Shown here: positions 1 to 8,160 of the stretch, one piece after another
Layout of the letters: each line of letters begins with the position of its first letter
Position numbering within the stretch: the first letter of the stretch is position 1
Source of the DNA: Pseudonocardia pini
GTDB taxonomy: Bacteria > Actinomycetota > Actinomycetes > Mycobacteriales > Pseudonocardiaceae
Assembly (NCBI RefSeq): GCF_013870575.1
Contig: NZ_JACBXB010000001.1
Location: 1 to 64,000, forward strand
Length of the DNA: 64,000 nucleotides
Direction of reading: 5' to 3'
Program-made: the position numbers and the translations under genes
The notes under the pieces: generated by a model
What the model was told of the DNA's origin: nothing
Databases searched by the model: none
Seen by the model: only the letters and a program-made list of their open reading frames with translations

Positions 1-1676
1 ACCGGGCCTGCGCCTTCGCCGCCGGGCTGCGCGCACTCGGCCTGCGGCGCGGCGACCGGGTGGTGCTCATGATGACCAACCGCGCCGAGTTCCACATCGC
101 CGACCTGGGCACGCAGCTCGCGGGCGGGGTGCCGATCTCGATCTACAACACCTCGGCGCCCGAGCAGATCGTCTACCTGCTCAACCAGAGCGAGGCGGCG
201 GTGGCGGTCGCGGGCGGCCACCCGTTCCTCGACCGGTTCCTGGAGGTCCGGGACCGTCTGACCCACCTGCGCGAGATCGTGGTGATCGACGACCCGGACC
301 AGGCGCCGCCCTCGGTGCGTTCCTTCGCCGACCTGCTCGCCCACGAGCCGCTCGACCTCGCCCGGGCCGTCGAGGCGAGCAGACCGGACGAGCTGGCCAC
401 CCTGCTCTACACCTCGGGCACGACCGGGATGCCCAAGGGCGTCATGCTGACCCACGCCAACCTGTGCTGGACCCTCGAGTCGCTGCACCGAGCGCTGCGC
501 CTGCCGACGACGGGCTGGCGGCTCATCTCCTACCTGCCGATGGCCCACATCTCCGACCGGGTCTTCAACCACTACCTGCACGTCAGCACCGGCACCGAGG
601 TCACGATCTGCCCGGAGCTGGCACGGCTGGACGAGTTCCTGCTCGCCGTGCGGCCGCACTGCCTCGGCGCCGTGCCCCGCACCTGGGAGAAGCTGCACGC
701 CCGGATGACCACGGCCATCGAGTCGCTGCCGCCGGACCGGCTCGCCGCAGTCCGCGAGGCCCTCGACCTGGGCCTGAGGCTGAACACGGCCCGCTCGCGC
801 GGCCAGGCGGTCGACCCCGAGCTCGCCCGTCGCTGGGACGAGCTCGACGAGACCGTGCTGCGGCCGCTCAAGGCCACCGTCGGGCTGGACAGCTGTGTGG
901 CGGCGTTCTCCGGCGGCGCGGCGCTGGCCCGCCACCTGTTCGACTTCTACCTCTCCCTCGGCATCCCCCTGCTGGAGCTGCTGGGGATGACCGAGTCGCC
1001 GATGATCACGACCTGGGACATCCAGTCGGTGCGTCCCGGCACCGTCGGTGTCCCCGCACCGGGGGTCGAGGCAGCGCTGCTGCCCGACGGCGAGCTGCTG
1101 CTGCGCGGCGGCCAGCTCTCGCCCGGCTACTTCAACGATCCCGTGCGCACCGCGGAGTCCTTCGACGCCGACGGCTGGCTGCACACCGGCGACGTGGTCC
1201 GGGAGGTCGGGGACGGCTACCTGCAGGTGATCGACCGCAAGAAGGAGCTGATCATCACCTCCGGCGGCAAGAACGTCTCCCCGGCCACGATCGAGGGCGC
1301 TCTCAAGAAGCTCGACCTGGTCGGCCAGGTCGCCGTCGTCGGCGACGACCGCCCGTACATCGCCGCGCTGATCGTCCTGGACCCCGTCTACGCCGCAGCC
1401 TGGGCGCAGCGCCGCGGCATTCCCGAGGACGTCACCTCCGTCGCCGCCCACCCCGACTGCCGGGCCGAGATCCAGGCGGGGGTGGACGCGATCAACGCGA
1501 CCCTCTCCCGGCCCGAGCAGCTCAAGAAGTTCGTGGTGCTGACGCGGGACTGGACGCCGGACTCGGGGGAGGTGACGCCGACGATGAAGCTCAAGCGGCG
1601 CGCCATCCAGGCCCGCCACGCCGTGGAGATCGACTCGATGTACGCCGGAGCACCCCTCCCCCGGTCCGAGAGCTGA
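1..1676 (+). CDS. Long-chain acyl-CoA synthetase (FadD15-type), 5' end outside window
   Basis: Activates long-chain acids to acyl-CoA through an acyl-adenylate, using ATP and CoA in the cytoplasm. The reading frame is open to the window edge (codon phase from base 3), so the start lies upstream; about 557 residues are visible. The P-loop YTSGTTGMPKG is at about 408-440, the adenine-binding LGMTES at about 981-998, the hinge IDRKKEL near 1230-1250 and the catalytic-lysine region TPTMKLKRR near 1573-1600. All key residues are present, so the enzyme looks active. The long insert between P-loop and TES is typical of the roughly 600-residue long-chain subfamily. It faces the next gene convergently, with a terminator between them. 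Substrate cannot be told from sequence. Confidence 0.93.
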   Translation, partial: RACAFAAGLRALGLRRGDRVVLMMTNRAEFHIADLGTQLAGGVPISIYNTSAPEQIVYLLNQSEAAVAVAGGHPFLDRFLEVRDRLTHLREIVVIDDPDQAPPSVRSFADLLAHEPLDLARAVEASRPDELATLLYTSGTTGMPKGVMLTHANLCWTLESLHRALRLPTTGWRLISYLPMAHISDRVFNHYLHVSTGTEVTICPELARLDEFLLAVRPHCLGAVPRTWEKLHARMTTAIESLPPDRLAAVREALDLGLRLNTARSRGQAVDPELARRWDELDETVLRPLKATVGLDSCVAAFSGGAALARHLFDFYLSLGIPLLELLGMTESPMITTWDIQSVRPGTVGVPAPGVEAALLPDGELLLRGGQLSPGYFNDPVRTAESFDADGWLHTGDVVREVGDGYLQVIDRKKELIITSGGKNVSPATIEGALKKLDLVGQVAVVGDDRPYIAALIVLDPVYAAAWAQRRGIPEDVTSVAAHPDCRAEIQAGVDAINATLSRPEQLKKFVVLTRDWTPDSGEVTPTMKLKRRAIQARHAVEIDSMYAGAPLPRSES

Positions 1677-1682
1677 CCGTCT

Positions 1683-1714
1683 CCGGCCGCCCGTGGATCC
1701 CCACGGGCGGCCGG
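1683..1714. terminator. Bidirectional terminator hairpin between convergent genes
   Basis: A perfect 14-bp stem (CCGGCCGCCCGTGG, loop ATCC, then its exact complement) fills the 42-bp gap between the stop of the plus-strand FadD (1676) and the stop of the minus-strand ligase (1719). There is no clear U-tract, which is usual for actinobacterial terminators. Position and symmetry suggest it serves both transcripts. Confidence 0.8.
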
Positions 1715-1718
1715 ACGG

Positions 1719-3287
1719 TCAACCGCGCGCGGTCACCCGGATCCCTGCGGCCTCCCGGTCCCAGGTGTCCGGGGTGAGTCCGGCCTCGCGCAGCCGGAAC
1801 TTCTCGACCTTGTTCGACGGTGTGCGGGGCAGGTCGTCCACGATCCGCACGTAGCGGGGAACCATGTAGTACGGCACCCGCGGACGGAGGAACTCGACCA
1901 ACGCTTCCGGGGCGAGCTCGGCACCCGGCTTCGGGACGACGACCGCCAGCACCTCGTCCTCGGAGAACTCGCTGGGCACGGGCACCACCGCGGCGTCGCC
2001 GATCGGCGGGTAGGCCAACAGCTCGGCCTCCAGCTCGATGGAGGAGATGTTCTCGCCGCGGCGCCGGATCGCGTCCTTCTTGCGGTCCACGAAGAAGTAG
2101 TCGCCCTCCGGCGTGCGGCGCACGGTGTCCCCGGTGTGGAACCAGCCGTTGCGCCAGGCCCGTGCGGTGGCCTCGGCATCGTTCGCGTAGCCCGCGTTCA
2201 TCGACCACGGCCGGTCGGCGCGCAGGATCAGCTCGCCCGGTACCCCGTCGGGGACCTGGAGGTCGTGCTCGTCCACCACCCGCGCGTCGACGCCCGGTCG
2301 CACCCGCCCGAGGATCCCCTGGCGCGACGGCCCCGGCGCGGACTTCAGCGGCAGCGACGCCTCGGTCATGTTGAAGATCGTGATGACCTCGAGCCCGAAC
2401 CGCTCGGCCAGCGCGGGGGTCGCGTCGGTCACCGGGCCGAGGATCGCCCGGCGCAGCGTGTGGCCCCGATCGCGCGGGTCCGGCGCCCGGTTCATCAGGA
2501 AGTGCCCCATCACGCCGAGGATGGTGGCGTGCGTGGACCGGGTCGCCCGGACGACGTCCCAGAAGGTCGCGGTGTCGAAGCGGTCCATCACGCCGATCGA
2601 CGCCCCGCCGAGCAGGCCGTTGGCGACCGCGAAGACGCCACCGGCGTGGAAGACCGGCAGGCTGACCAGGTAGCGGTCCGCCGAGCCGAACCAGCCGCCT
2701 TCGGCGACCACCTCGGCGGTGGTGGCGATGTGCACGTAGGGGCACACGACGCCCTTGGACGGGCCGGTGGTCCCCGAGGTCAGCAGGATCATCGAGGTGT
2801 CCCACGGCTGCACGGGCCGCTCGGGCTCGACGACCACGTCGACGCGGGCCAGGTCCGCATCGGCGAAGGGAGGCAGCACGTGCTCCAGGTGCCGCCGCTC
2901 GGTCACGTCCAGGCGCGGATGCAGCTCGGGGTCGGCCACCATCACCCTGGCCCGGGAGACGGTGTCCACCGCGTGCGCCAGGATCCGCCCGCGCAACGCG
3001 GGGTTCAGCGGCACGTGGACGGCGCCGAGCAGGTTCGTCCCGAACCAGACCCGCAGGGTGTCCCCCACCGAGGTGCACCAGCTGATCACCTCGTCCCCTG
3101 GCCCGATCCCGAGGTCCCGCAACGCCGCCGCGACCGCGTTCGCCTCTCGCCACATCTGTCGGTAGGTCCAGGCACGTCCGTCCGGGAAGGCCGCGAAGAC
3201 CTTGTCCGGGGTCCGCTGTGCGTGTGCTCGCAGGGCCGCGGGGAAGACGCACTCCTCCACGGCGGGGATGCTGCCCGCGACTGTCAT
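1719..3287 (-). CDS. AMP-dependent acyl-CoA synthetase/ligase (CaiC-like)
   Basis: Acyl-adenylate-forming CoA ligase of 522 residues, the usual family length. It has the P-loop LTSGTTGPSKG (residues about 169-179), an NMTEAS motif, the hinge VDRKKDAIRRRGEN and the C-terminal lysine segment PSNKVEKFRLRE. All are intact, so it is predicted active. The ATG is preceded by GAGGAG at good spacing. It is the last gene of a five-gene minus-strand operon (luciferase-like monooxygenase, SMP-30, cyclase-family hydrolase, BVMO, ligase). In that setting it would convert a ring-opened hydroxy acid to its CoA ester (inference). Related crotonobetaine/carnitine and fadD3-like ligases show the same motifs, so the substrate is open. 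Confidence 0.92.
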   Translation of the reverse strand: MTVAGSIPAVEECVFPAALRAHAQRTPDKVFAAFPDGRAWTYRQMWREANAVAAALRDLGIGPGDEVISWCTSVGDTLRVWFGTNLLGAVHVPLNPALRGRILAHAVDTVSRARVMVADPELHPRLDVTERRHLEHVLPPFADADLARVDVVVEPERPVQPWDTSMILLTSGTTGPSKGVVCPYVHIATTAEVVAEGGWFGSADRYLVSLPVFHAGGVFAVANGLLGGASIGVMDRFDTATFWDVVRATRSTHATILGVMGHFLMNRAPDPRDRGHTLRRAILGPVTDATPALAERFGLEVITIFNMTEASLPLKSAPGPSRQGILGRVRPGVDARVVDEHDLQVPDGVPGELILRADRPWSMNAGYANDAEATARAWRNGWFHTGDTVRRTPEGDYFFVDRKKDAIRRRGENISSIELEAELLAYPPIGDAAVVPVPSEFSEDEVLAVVVPKPGAELAPEALVEFLRPRVPYYMVPRYVRIVDDLPRTPSNKVEKFRLREAGLTPDTWDREAAGIRVTARG

Positions 3288-3326
3288 GCCGGTCTCCTCG
3301 TTCGGTGGTCGCGGGCCGGTCCCGCC

Positions 3327-4934
3327 TCAGGACGTGCTCAGCACGAACCCCGTGTAGCCGTCCGCCCGGATCCCGTTCAGCCGGTCCACGTAGGCCCTGA
3401 GACCGCCTGCGTAGAGGCCGAACGCGCGGGCCTTGCCCGGGGTGTTCGACCCGTACATCCAGGACTGTCCGGTCCGGTACAGCGTGGTGTCCACGACCTC
3501 CTCGACGTGGTCGGTCCAGGCCTGCGCCGCCTCCTGGGTGACCTCGACGCGCCGAACACCGTCGTCGAGCGCTCGGCCCACCAGCTCGGACACGAACTCC
3601 ACCTGGTGTTCGACCACCCGCGGGATGTTGCCGACCAGGCTCTGCGGACCCCCGACGTACAGGAGGTTCGGGAACCCCGGTGTGGCCACGCCGACGTGGG
3701 TGAGTGCGCCGGCCTTCCAGACGTCCCGGTGGCTCACGCCCCGTGCGCCGGTGATGTCGATGCGATCGAAGGAGCCGGTCACCGCGTCGAAACCGGTGGC
3801 GTAGACGAGGACGTCGAGGTCGTAGTCCTGCGCCGCGGTGCGGACCCCGGTGCGGGTGATCCGCTCGATCGGCTCTTCGAGCAGGTCCACCAGGGTGACG
3901 TTGTCCCGGTTGTAGACCTCGTAGTAGCCGGTCTCCAGCGGTGGCCGCTTCACCCCGAAATGGTGCCGCGGGACGAGTCTCTCGGCGACGGCGGGATCGT
4001 CCACCCGGGCCCGGATCCGGTCGGCCAGCACCGCGGCGAACTCCCGGTTGAGCCCGGGGTCGACCATCACCTCCACGAAGTTGGCGTAGAGGGACGCCAG
4101 GCCACGCTTGCTGTCCAGCAGGTCCTCGAAGAAGGTCCGGCGCTGCGCCGGACTGAGGTCCGAGGCCGGGTGGGCGGGGGCGGCGTACACCGAACCGAGC
4201 GCCTGGCACGCGGCCCAGATCTCCTGGTACCGCCCGCGGAGATCGGTCATGTCCGCGGCCGTGAGGGGGCCGTTGTTGAGCGGTGGGCACCAGTTCGGCG
4301 TCCGCTGGAAGACCGTCAGCTCACCGACCCGGTCCGCGATCGCCGTGATCAGCTGCACGCCGCTGGACCCGGTGCCGATCACCCCTACCCGCCTGCCCTC
4401 GACCTCGACGGGCTCGTGCGGCCATCGCGCGGTGTGGGCCGAGACGCCCTGGAAGTCCTCGCGCCCCGGCGCTGCCGGGTACTGCGGCGCGGAGAGGATG
4501 CCGACCGCGGTGATGACGAACCGGGCCCGGCGGTGGGTGCCGTCGTCGAACCGGACGGTCCACGTGTCCGTCCCGTCGTCGTAGGTCGCCGCGGTCACGG
4601 CCGTGCGGAGCCGGATGTGCTCGCGCAGTCCGAACCGGTCCACCACGTGGTTGAGGTAGGCCTCGTTCTCCGGCTGGCTGCAGAAGTGCTCGGTCCAGGT
4701 CCAGTCGGCGAGGAGCTCCTCGGAGAAGTAGTAGCCGTAGGTGTAGCTCTCCGAGTCCACCCTGGCGCCCGGGTAGCGGTTCCAGTTCCAGGTTCCGCCG
4801 ACCCCGGGTGCAGCGTCCACCGCGAGGACGGTGCGGCCCTGCTCCCGGAGCCGGTGGAGCTGGAGGATGCCGGCGACCCCGGTGCCGATGATCAGCGCGT
4901 CGAGGAGGTCGTCGGACGGCGCGGGTTCGGTCAC
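3327..4934 (-). CDS. Flavin-containing Baeyer-Villiger monooxygenase
   Basis: NADPH- and FAD-dependent enzyme that inserts oxygen next to a ketone, giving an ester or lactone. It has 535 residues, close to cyclohexanone monooxygenase. FAD site GTGVAG is at residues 17-22, followed by GGTWNWNRYPGARVD at about 46-60. The type I BVMO fingerprint FQGVSAHTARWP is at 161-172, and the NADPH site GTGSSG at 187-192. The GTG start overlaps the stop of the upstream cyclase-family gene (GTGA), implying translational coupling. The reading frame extends upstream, but that part is antisense noise over the neighbour. With two lactonase/hydrolase-like genes just before it in the operon, a cyclic ketone to lactone role is plausible. 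Confidence 0.93.
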   Translation of the reverse strand: MTEPAPSDDLLDALIIGTGVAGILQLHRLREQGRTVLAVDAAPGVGGTWNWNRYPGARVDSESYTYGYYFSEELLADWTWTEHFCSQPENEAYLNHVVDRFGLREHIRLRTAVTAATYDDGTDTWTVRFDDGTHRRARFVITAVGILSAPQYPAAPGREDFQGVSAHTARWPHEPVEVEGRRVGVIGTGSSGVQLITAIADRVGELTVFQRTPNWCPPLNNGPLTAADMTDLRGRYQEIWAACQALGSVYAAPAHPASDLSPAQRRTFFEDLLDSKRGLASLYANFVEVMVDPGLNREFAAVLADRIRARVDDPAVAERLVPRHHFGVKRPPLETGYYEVYNRDNVTLVDLLEEPIERITRTGVRTAAQDYDLDVLVYATGFDAVTGSFDRIDITGARGVSHRDVWKAGALTHVGVATPGFPNLLYVGGPQSLVGNIPRVVEHQVEFVSELVGRALDDGVRRVEVTQEAAQAWTDHVEEVVDTTLYRTGQSWMYGSNTPGKARAFGLYAGGLRAYVDRLNGIRADGYTGFVLSTS

Positions 4935-5911
4935 TTCATCGCCACCGGGTTGATCGGGGAGCCCACGGCTCCGGTGATGGACAGCGCGGGGGCGCAGAGC
5001 AGGAACTCGTACCGGCCGTCCTCCGCGCAGTCGGCACCGATCGCCTCGAGATCCCAGATCTCGCCGAGCGTCAGACCCATGTCCCGCAACGCCAGCATGT
5101 GCAGCACGAGCATCTCCCCCTCCACCGGGACCATGGCCTCCACGCACACGTTGTCCGCCGCGACCGCGGCGATCTCGTGCTCGTGCAGCCACTCCGCGCA
5201 CTCCCAGGACAGGCCCGGGGTCTGGGCGAGCCACTCGTCGGGCGTCGCCCGGCCGTCCCGGAAGACCGGCCACCAGCCGGTACGGACGACGACCACGTCC
5301 CCGGTGCCGATGGTGACCCCCTGTGCCGCCGCGACGGCGTCCAGTTCTGCCGGGTCGATCGTCTGGTTGGGGTCCAGGTGCGGGACGCCTCGGTGCCGGG
5401 CCACGTCGAGCAGCACTCCGCGGGCGCAGACGCCGCCCGCGTCCGCGACCGCGTCGATCCCGTTGCGGACCGCGCCCAAGCTGGTCACCGCCGAGGCGGG
5501 CACGCCGTTGTACAGCTCGCCGTCGTAGTAGACATGCGCCAGGGCGTCCCACTGCGTGGCGGCCTGGGTCGGCATGATCAGGTAGTCGTCGTTGAAACGC
5601 AGCGACCCTGCGCCGAACAGGCCGCCGACCTCGGCTGCCGACCGGCCGCCCCACGAGCCGAGCCTGCCCGCGATGTCCGAGTCGGCGCCGTCGACCTGCA
5701 TCAGATGGACGGGGTTGCGCCGGATCCCGTGCGCGCCCTGCGGACCGTCCGCCGAGATCGGGGCGGACAGCGAGACGGTCCGCCCCGACCGGACGGTTCC
5801 GGCCGCACGGCGCAGCGCCTCCGGTGTGATGTGGTTGAGGGTGCCCCGTTGGTCGTCGGGGCCCCACCGGCCCCAGTTCCGCACCTTGTCACCCAGGTTC
5901 CGCCAGCTCAT
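4931..5911 (-). CDS. Cyclase-family (kynurenine formamidase-like) metal-dependent hydrolase
   Basis: 326-residue member of the cyclase/formamidase fold family (PF04199-type). This family hydrolyses amides, lactones or related bonds with a divalent metal. The metal-site region is seen as ATQWDALAHVYYDG (about residues 118-131), a common actinobacterial variant of the HTGTHxDAPxH motif in which the first His is replaced. The N-terminal WGPDDQRGTLNHI signature is typical of the subfamily. The 3' end overlaps the BVMO start, and the gene sits between SMP-30 lactonase and BVMO, so lactone or ester opening is a reasonable guess. The kynurenine pathway is unlikely, as no other kyn gene is near. Confidence 0.87.
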   Translation of the reverse strand: MSWRNLGDKVRNWGRWGPDDQRGTLNHITPEALRRAAGTVRSGRTVSLSAPISADGPQGAHGIRRNPVHLMQVDGADSDIAGRLGSWGGRSAAEVGGLFGAGSLRFNDDYLIMPTQAATQWDALAHVYYDGELYNGVPASAVTSLGAVRNGIDAVADAGGVCARGVLLDVARHRGVPHLDPNQTIDPAELDAVAAAQGVTIGTGDVVVVRTGWWPVFRDGRATPDEWLAQTPGLSWECAEWLHEHEIAAVAADNVCVEAMVPVEGEMLVLHMLALRDMGLTLGEIWDLEAIGADCAEDGRYEFLLCAPALSITGAVGSPINPVAMK

Positions 5912-5932
5912 CGTCGATCACTCCAGTGTGGT

Positions 5933-5962
5933 CGAGGCCGAGGCCGAGGCCGAGGCCGAGGC
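5933..5962. repeat. Five tandem copies of the hexamer CGAGGC
   Basis: Five exact copies of CGAGGC sit in the 68-bp gap between the SMP-30 gene (stop 5980) and the cyclase-family gene (start 5911). On the transcribed strand they form a GCCTCG run within the leader of the downstream gene, about 22-51 nt before its ATG. Possibly a slippage-prone spacer; no known protein site is recognised. Confidence 0.8.
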
Positions 5963-5979
5963 CGCGTCGTCGCTTCCCG

Positions 5980-6879
5980 TCAGGCCGGCACCGGCACCCG
6001 GAAGGCCAGCACCGACGCCTCCGCAGCCGCGGAACGCGCGGTGTCGTCGAAGTCCGGCGCGCTGCAGACGTAGAGGTCCTGTCCGTCCGGCCCGCCGAGC
6101 GCGCAGGCGTAGGCCCCGCTCGCCGCCAGCACGATCTCGTCCACGATCTCGCCACCCTCGCGGACGCGCAGCACCCGGTTGTGGAAGGAGTCCGCCACCC
6201 AGATCGCCCCCTCGGAGTCCGCGCAGATCCCGTCCGGACCCACGGCGAGCGCGCCGATGCGCTCCATCACGTCCGTGGTCTCCGGGACGTCCCCGAACGT
6301 CGCCCAGATCCGGTGGTCGACCAGGGTGCCGTCGGTCGCCTGCCGGAAGGCGTGCAGCCGCTGGCGCATGGTCTCGGCGACGACGAAGGTGCCGTCGGGG
6401 AGGAAGAGGCTCCCGTTCGGCACGATCAGCCCCTCCGACGAGGCCACGCCGGTGCTGCCGTCCGGGCGGACCAGCAGGACGTTGCTCTCCCGCATCGGCT
6501 CGCCGCGGTAGGGGTCGAAGCCGATCGTCGACACGTAGGCGTTGCCCGCCGCGTCCACCCGCATGTCGTTGATCATGTAGCCGCCGGTGAGCGGTGAGAG
6601 GTCCGCGTGCACGGACAGCCTCCCCGCCGCGTCCCGCACGAGTATCAGCTGGTCCAGCATCGACACGACCAGCAGTCGCCCGTCGGGCAGCCAGCCCAGG
6701 CCGGAGGGGCGGTTCTCGACCTCGGCCTCGACCCGCACGTCCGTGCCCGCCCCGTCGGCCGAGACCACCCGCTTGCCGAAGAAGTCCGAGACCCACAGCC
6801 GCCCGTCGCGCCACCTGGGTCCCTCGAAGAAGTGGCCGCCGTCCAACACCACGCGCGGCGACGCCTCGACCTGCACCAT
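5980..6879 (-). CDS. SMP-30/gluconolactonase/LRE-family lactonase
   Basis: Six-bladed beta-propeller hydrolase, typically opening lactones with a bound divalent metal. It has 299 residues, the family norm. The N-terminal metal-ligand Glu lies in FFEGPRW (about residues 17-23). Conserved NDMRVDAAGNAYV, LPDGTFVVAE and DGICADSEGAIWVAD segments supply the Asn/Asp ligands. ATG is preceded by GAGGACGTGGG. It is the second gene of the operon starting at 7997, 35 bp after the luciferase-like gene, and upstream of a BVMO. The pairing of a BVMO with a lactonase suggests hydrolysis of the BVMO product. Exact lactone unknown. Confidence 0.9.
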   Translation of the reverse strand: MVQVEASPRVVLDGGHFFEGPRWRDGRLWVSDFFGKRVVSADGAGTDVRVEAEVENRPSGLGWLPDGRLLVVSMLDQLILVRDAAGRLSVHADLSPLTGGYMINDMRVDAAGNAYVSTIGFDPYRGEPMRESNVLLVRPDGSTGVASSEGLIVPNGSLFLPDGTFVVAETMRQRLHAFRQATDGTLVDHRIWATFGDVPETTDVMERIGALAVGPDGICADSEGAIWVADSFHNRVLRVREGGEIVDEIVLAASGAYACALGGPDGQDLYVCSAPDFDDTARSAAAEASVLAFRVPVPA

Positions 6880-6914
6880 CCCACGTCCTCCTCGTCAGTA
6901 CCGCTCCGTACCGA

Positions 6915-7997
6915 TCAGAACCCGCCGGGCAGATCGCCCTGCTTCTCCTTGAACTGCGGCATGACCTCCTCCGCGAAGATCTTCATCGACTCGCGGACGT
7001 CCTTGTCCGGCATCCCGCCGAACCGGAAGTGCAGCGTCATCTCGTTCTGTCCGATCGTGGTCCGCGCCCGCTCGACGACCGAGCACATGCCCTCGGCCGT
7101 CTCGGCGAGGAACAGCCCGGAACCGAGCAGATCGTCCACGGTGGCACTCGCGCCTGCCGCGAACTGCTGCGCGAAGAACTCGTAGCCCTCGGGCGCGGCG
7201 TGGGTGGAGCCGCCGGGGAAGATCTGGGCAGCGGTGGTGAAGTGCCACTGCAAGGCGGGTGCGATCTTCTGGATCGCCGCGTCCTTCGTGTGACCGAGGG
7301 CGGTCAGGCAGAACAACGGATACCGCAGAGCAGCGGCGTCGAGACCGCGTGCGGCGAGGTCCCGTTTCGCCTTCAGCACGTGGTCCATCACGACGTCGAG
7401 CGGTTCCAGACCCACCAGCGCCATGCCGTCGAGCCCGTACTCGCCCATGAGGTCGAAGGTGCCGGGGCTCAGCGCTGCGACGAAGATCGGCGGTCGCGGT
7501 CGCTGCACCGGTCGTGGCGTGATCGAGACGTCCTCGATCGAGTAGAACTCGCCCTGGTACGAGAACGTCTCGTTCTCGTAGAGCCCGATCAGGATGTCCA
7601 GGCTCTCGCGGAACACCTTGCGACTGACCGGCTGCCGCTCGGTGAGACCGAGCATCGCGTACTCCGGCGGCTGGTAGCCGCGACCGACGCCAAGGTCGAG
7701 CCTGCCGTTGCTCAGCACGTCGACCATCGCCCAGTCCTCCGCGACCCGGACCGGGTTGGCGAACGGGAGCACCGACACCGCGGCACCGATCCTGATCCGT
7801 TCGGTCGCCCGGGCGGCCGCGGCCGCGAAGATCTGCGGCGAAGGCATGGAGCCGTAGTGGCTCCCGTGGTGCTCGGCCAACCAGACGTTGTCGAAGCCCA
7901 GCTCCTCGGCGTACTCGACCTGACCCATGACCTCCTTGTAGGCCGCCTGGTGGTCGCCGTCCCTGGTCTCGATCAGAGTGAAGATCCCGAACCGCAT
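6915..7997 (-). CDS. LLM-class flavin-dependent oxidoreductase (luciferase-like monooxygenase)
   Basis: Bacterial luciferase-family protein of 360 residues, using reduced FMN (or F420) from a separate reductase. It starts with MRFGIFTLIETRDGD and carries the AEHHGSHYGSMPSP segment and the LDLGVGRGYQPPEY loop typical of the alkanal/ketone monooxygenase branch. ATG is preceded by GAGAGAGGG; longer upstream frames lack coding character. It is the first gene of the five-gene catabolic operon, downstream of a strong sigma-70-like promoter with a built-in palindrome (8096-8125). Luciferase-type oxygenases such as the diketocamphane monooxygenases do Baeyer-Villiger chemistry, so it may complement the BVMO of the same operon (inference). 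Confidence 0.92.
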   Translation of the reverse strand: MRFGIFTLIETRDGDHQAAYKEVMGQVEYAEELGFDNVWLAEHHGSHYGSMPSPQIFAAAAARATERIRIGAAVSVLPFANPVRVAEDWAMVDVLSNGRLDLGVGRGYQPPEYAMLGLTERQPVSRKVFRESLDILIGLYENETFSYQGEFYSIEDVSITPRPVQRPRPPIFVAALSPGTFDLMGEYGLDGMALVGLEPLDVVMDHVLKAKRDLAARGLDAAALRYPLFCLTALGHTKDAAIQKIAPALQWHFTTAAQIFPGGSTHAAPEGYEFFAQQFAAGASATVDDLLGSGLFLAETAEGMCSVVERARTTIGQNEMTLHFRFGGMPDKDVRESMKIFAEEVMPQFKEKQGDLPGGF

Positions 7998-8041
7998 ACG
8001 TAGCCCTCTCTCACCGTCGGGAGCGTGCTCACGCAGACAGG

Positions 8042-8080
8042 GCTGCCGGCGGGTCGACCGCTCGGGACGCCGCCGGCAGC
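8042..8080 (-). promoter_or_regulatory. Hairpin in the 5' leader of the LLM/lactonase/BVMO operon
   Basis: A perfect 11-bp inverted repeat (GCTGCCGGCGG, 17-nt loop, CCGCCGGCAGC) lies inside the predicted roughly 92-nt untranslated leader, between the promoter (8096-8125) and the ATG at 7997. No U-tract follows. It may stabilise the mRNA or act as an attenuator; no known riboswitch is recognised. Confidence 0.5.
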
Positions 8081-8095
8081 GCCTCGATGTGACCC

Positions 8096-8125
8096 AAGAT
8101 ACATCCATCTCTGAATGTATGTCAA
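8096..8125 (-). promoter_or_regulatory. Sigma-70-type promoter with embedded inverted-repeat operator
   Basis: On the minus strand TTGACA (8125-8120), an 18-bp spacer and TATCTT (8101-8096) form a near-consensus housekeeping promoter for the operon starting at 7997. The spacer and first -10 bases carry a dyad, ATACAT (minus strand 8120-8115), 10 bp, ATGTAT (8104-8099). This placement is where TetR- or GntR-type repressors bind. It is the most AT-rich patch in the region. Confidence 0.7.
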
Positions 8126-8160
8126 AGCCCGACCCTCGGCGGGGTCGGCAGCGGCCGAGG

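Noticed and set aside
2136-5528. Very long open frame on the plus strand (about 1130 codons)
   Set aside because: It lies antisense to three genes with clear enzyme motifs; its own translation is Arg/Gly/Val/Asp-rich with no domain. Typical of GC-rich DNA.
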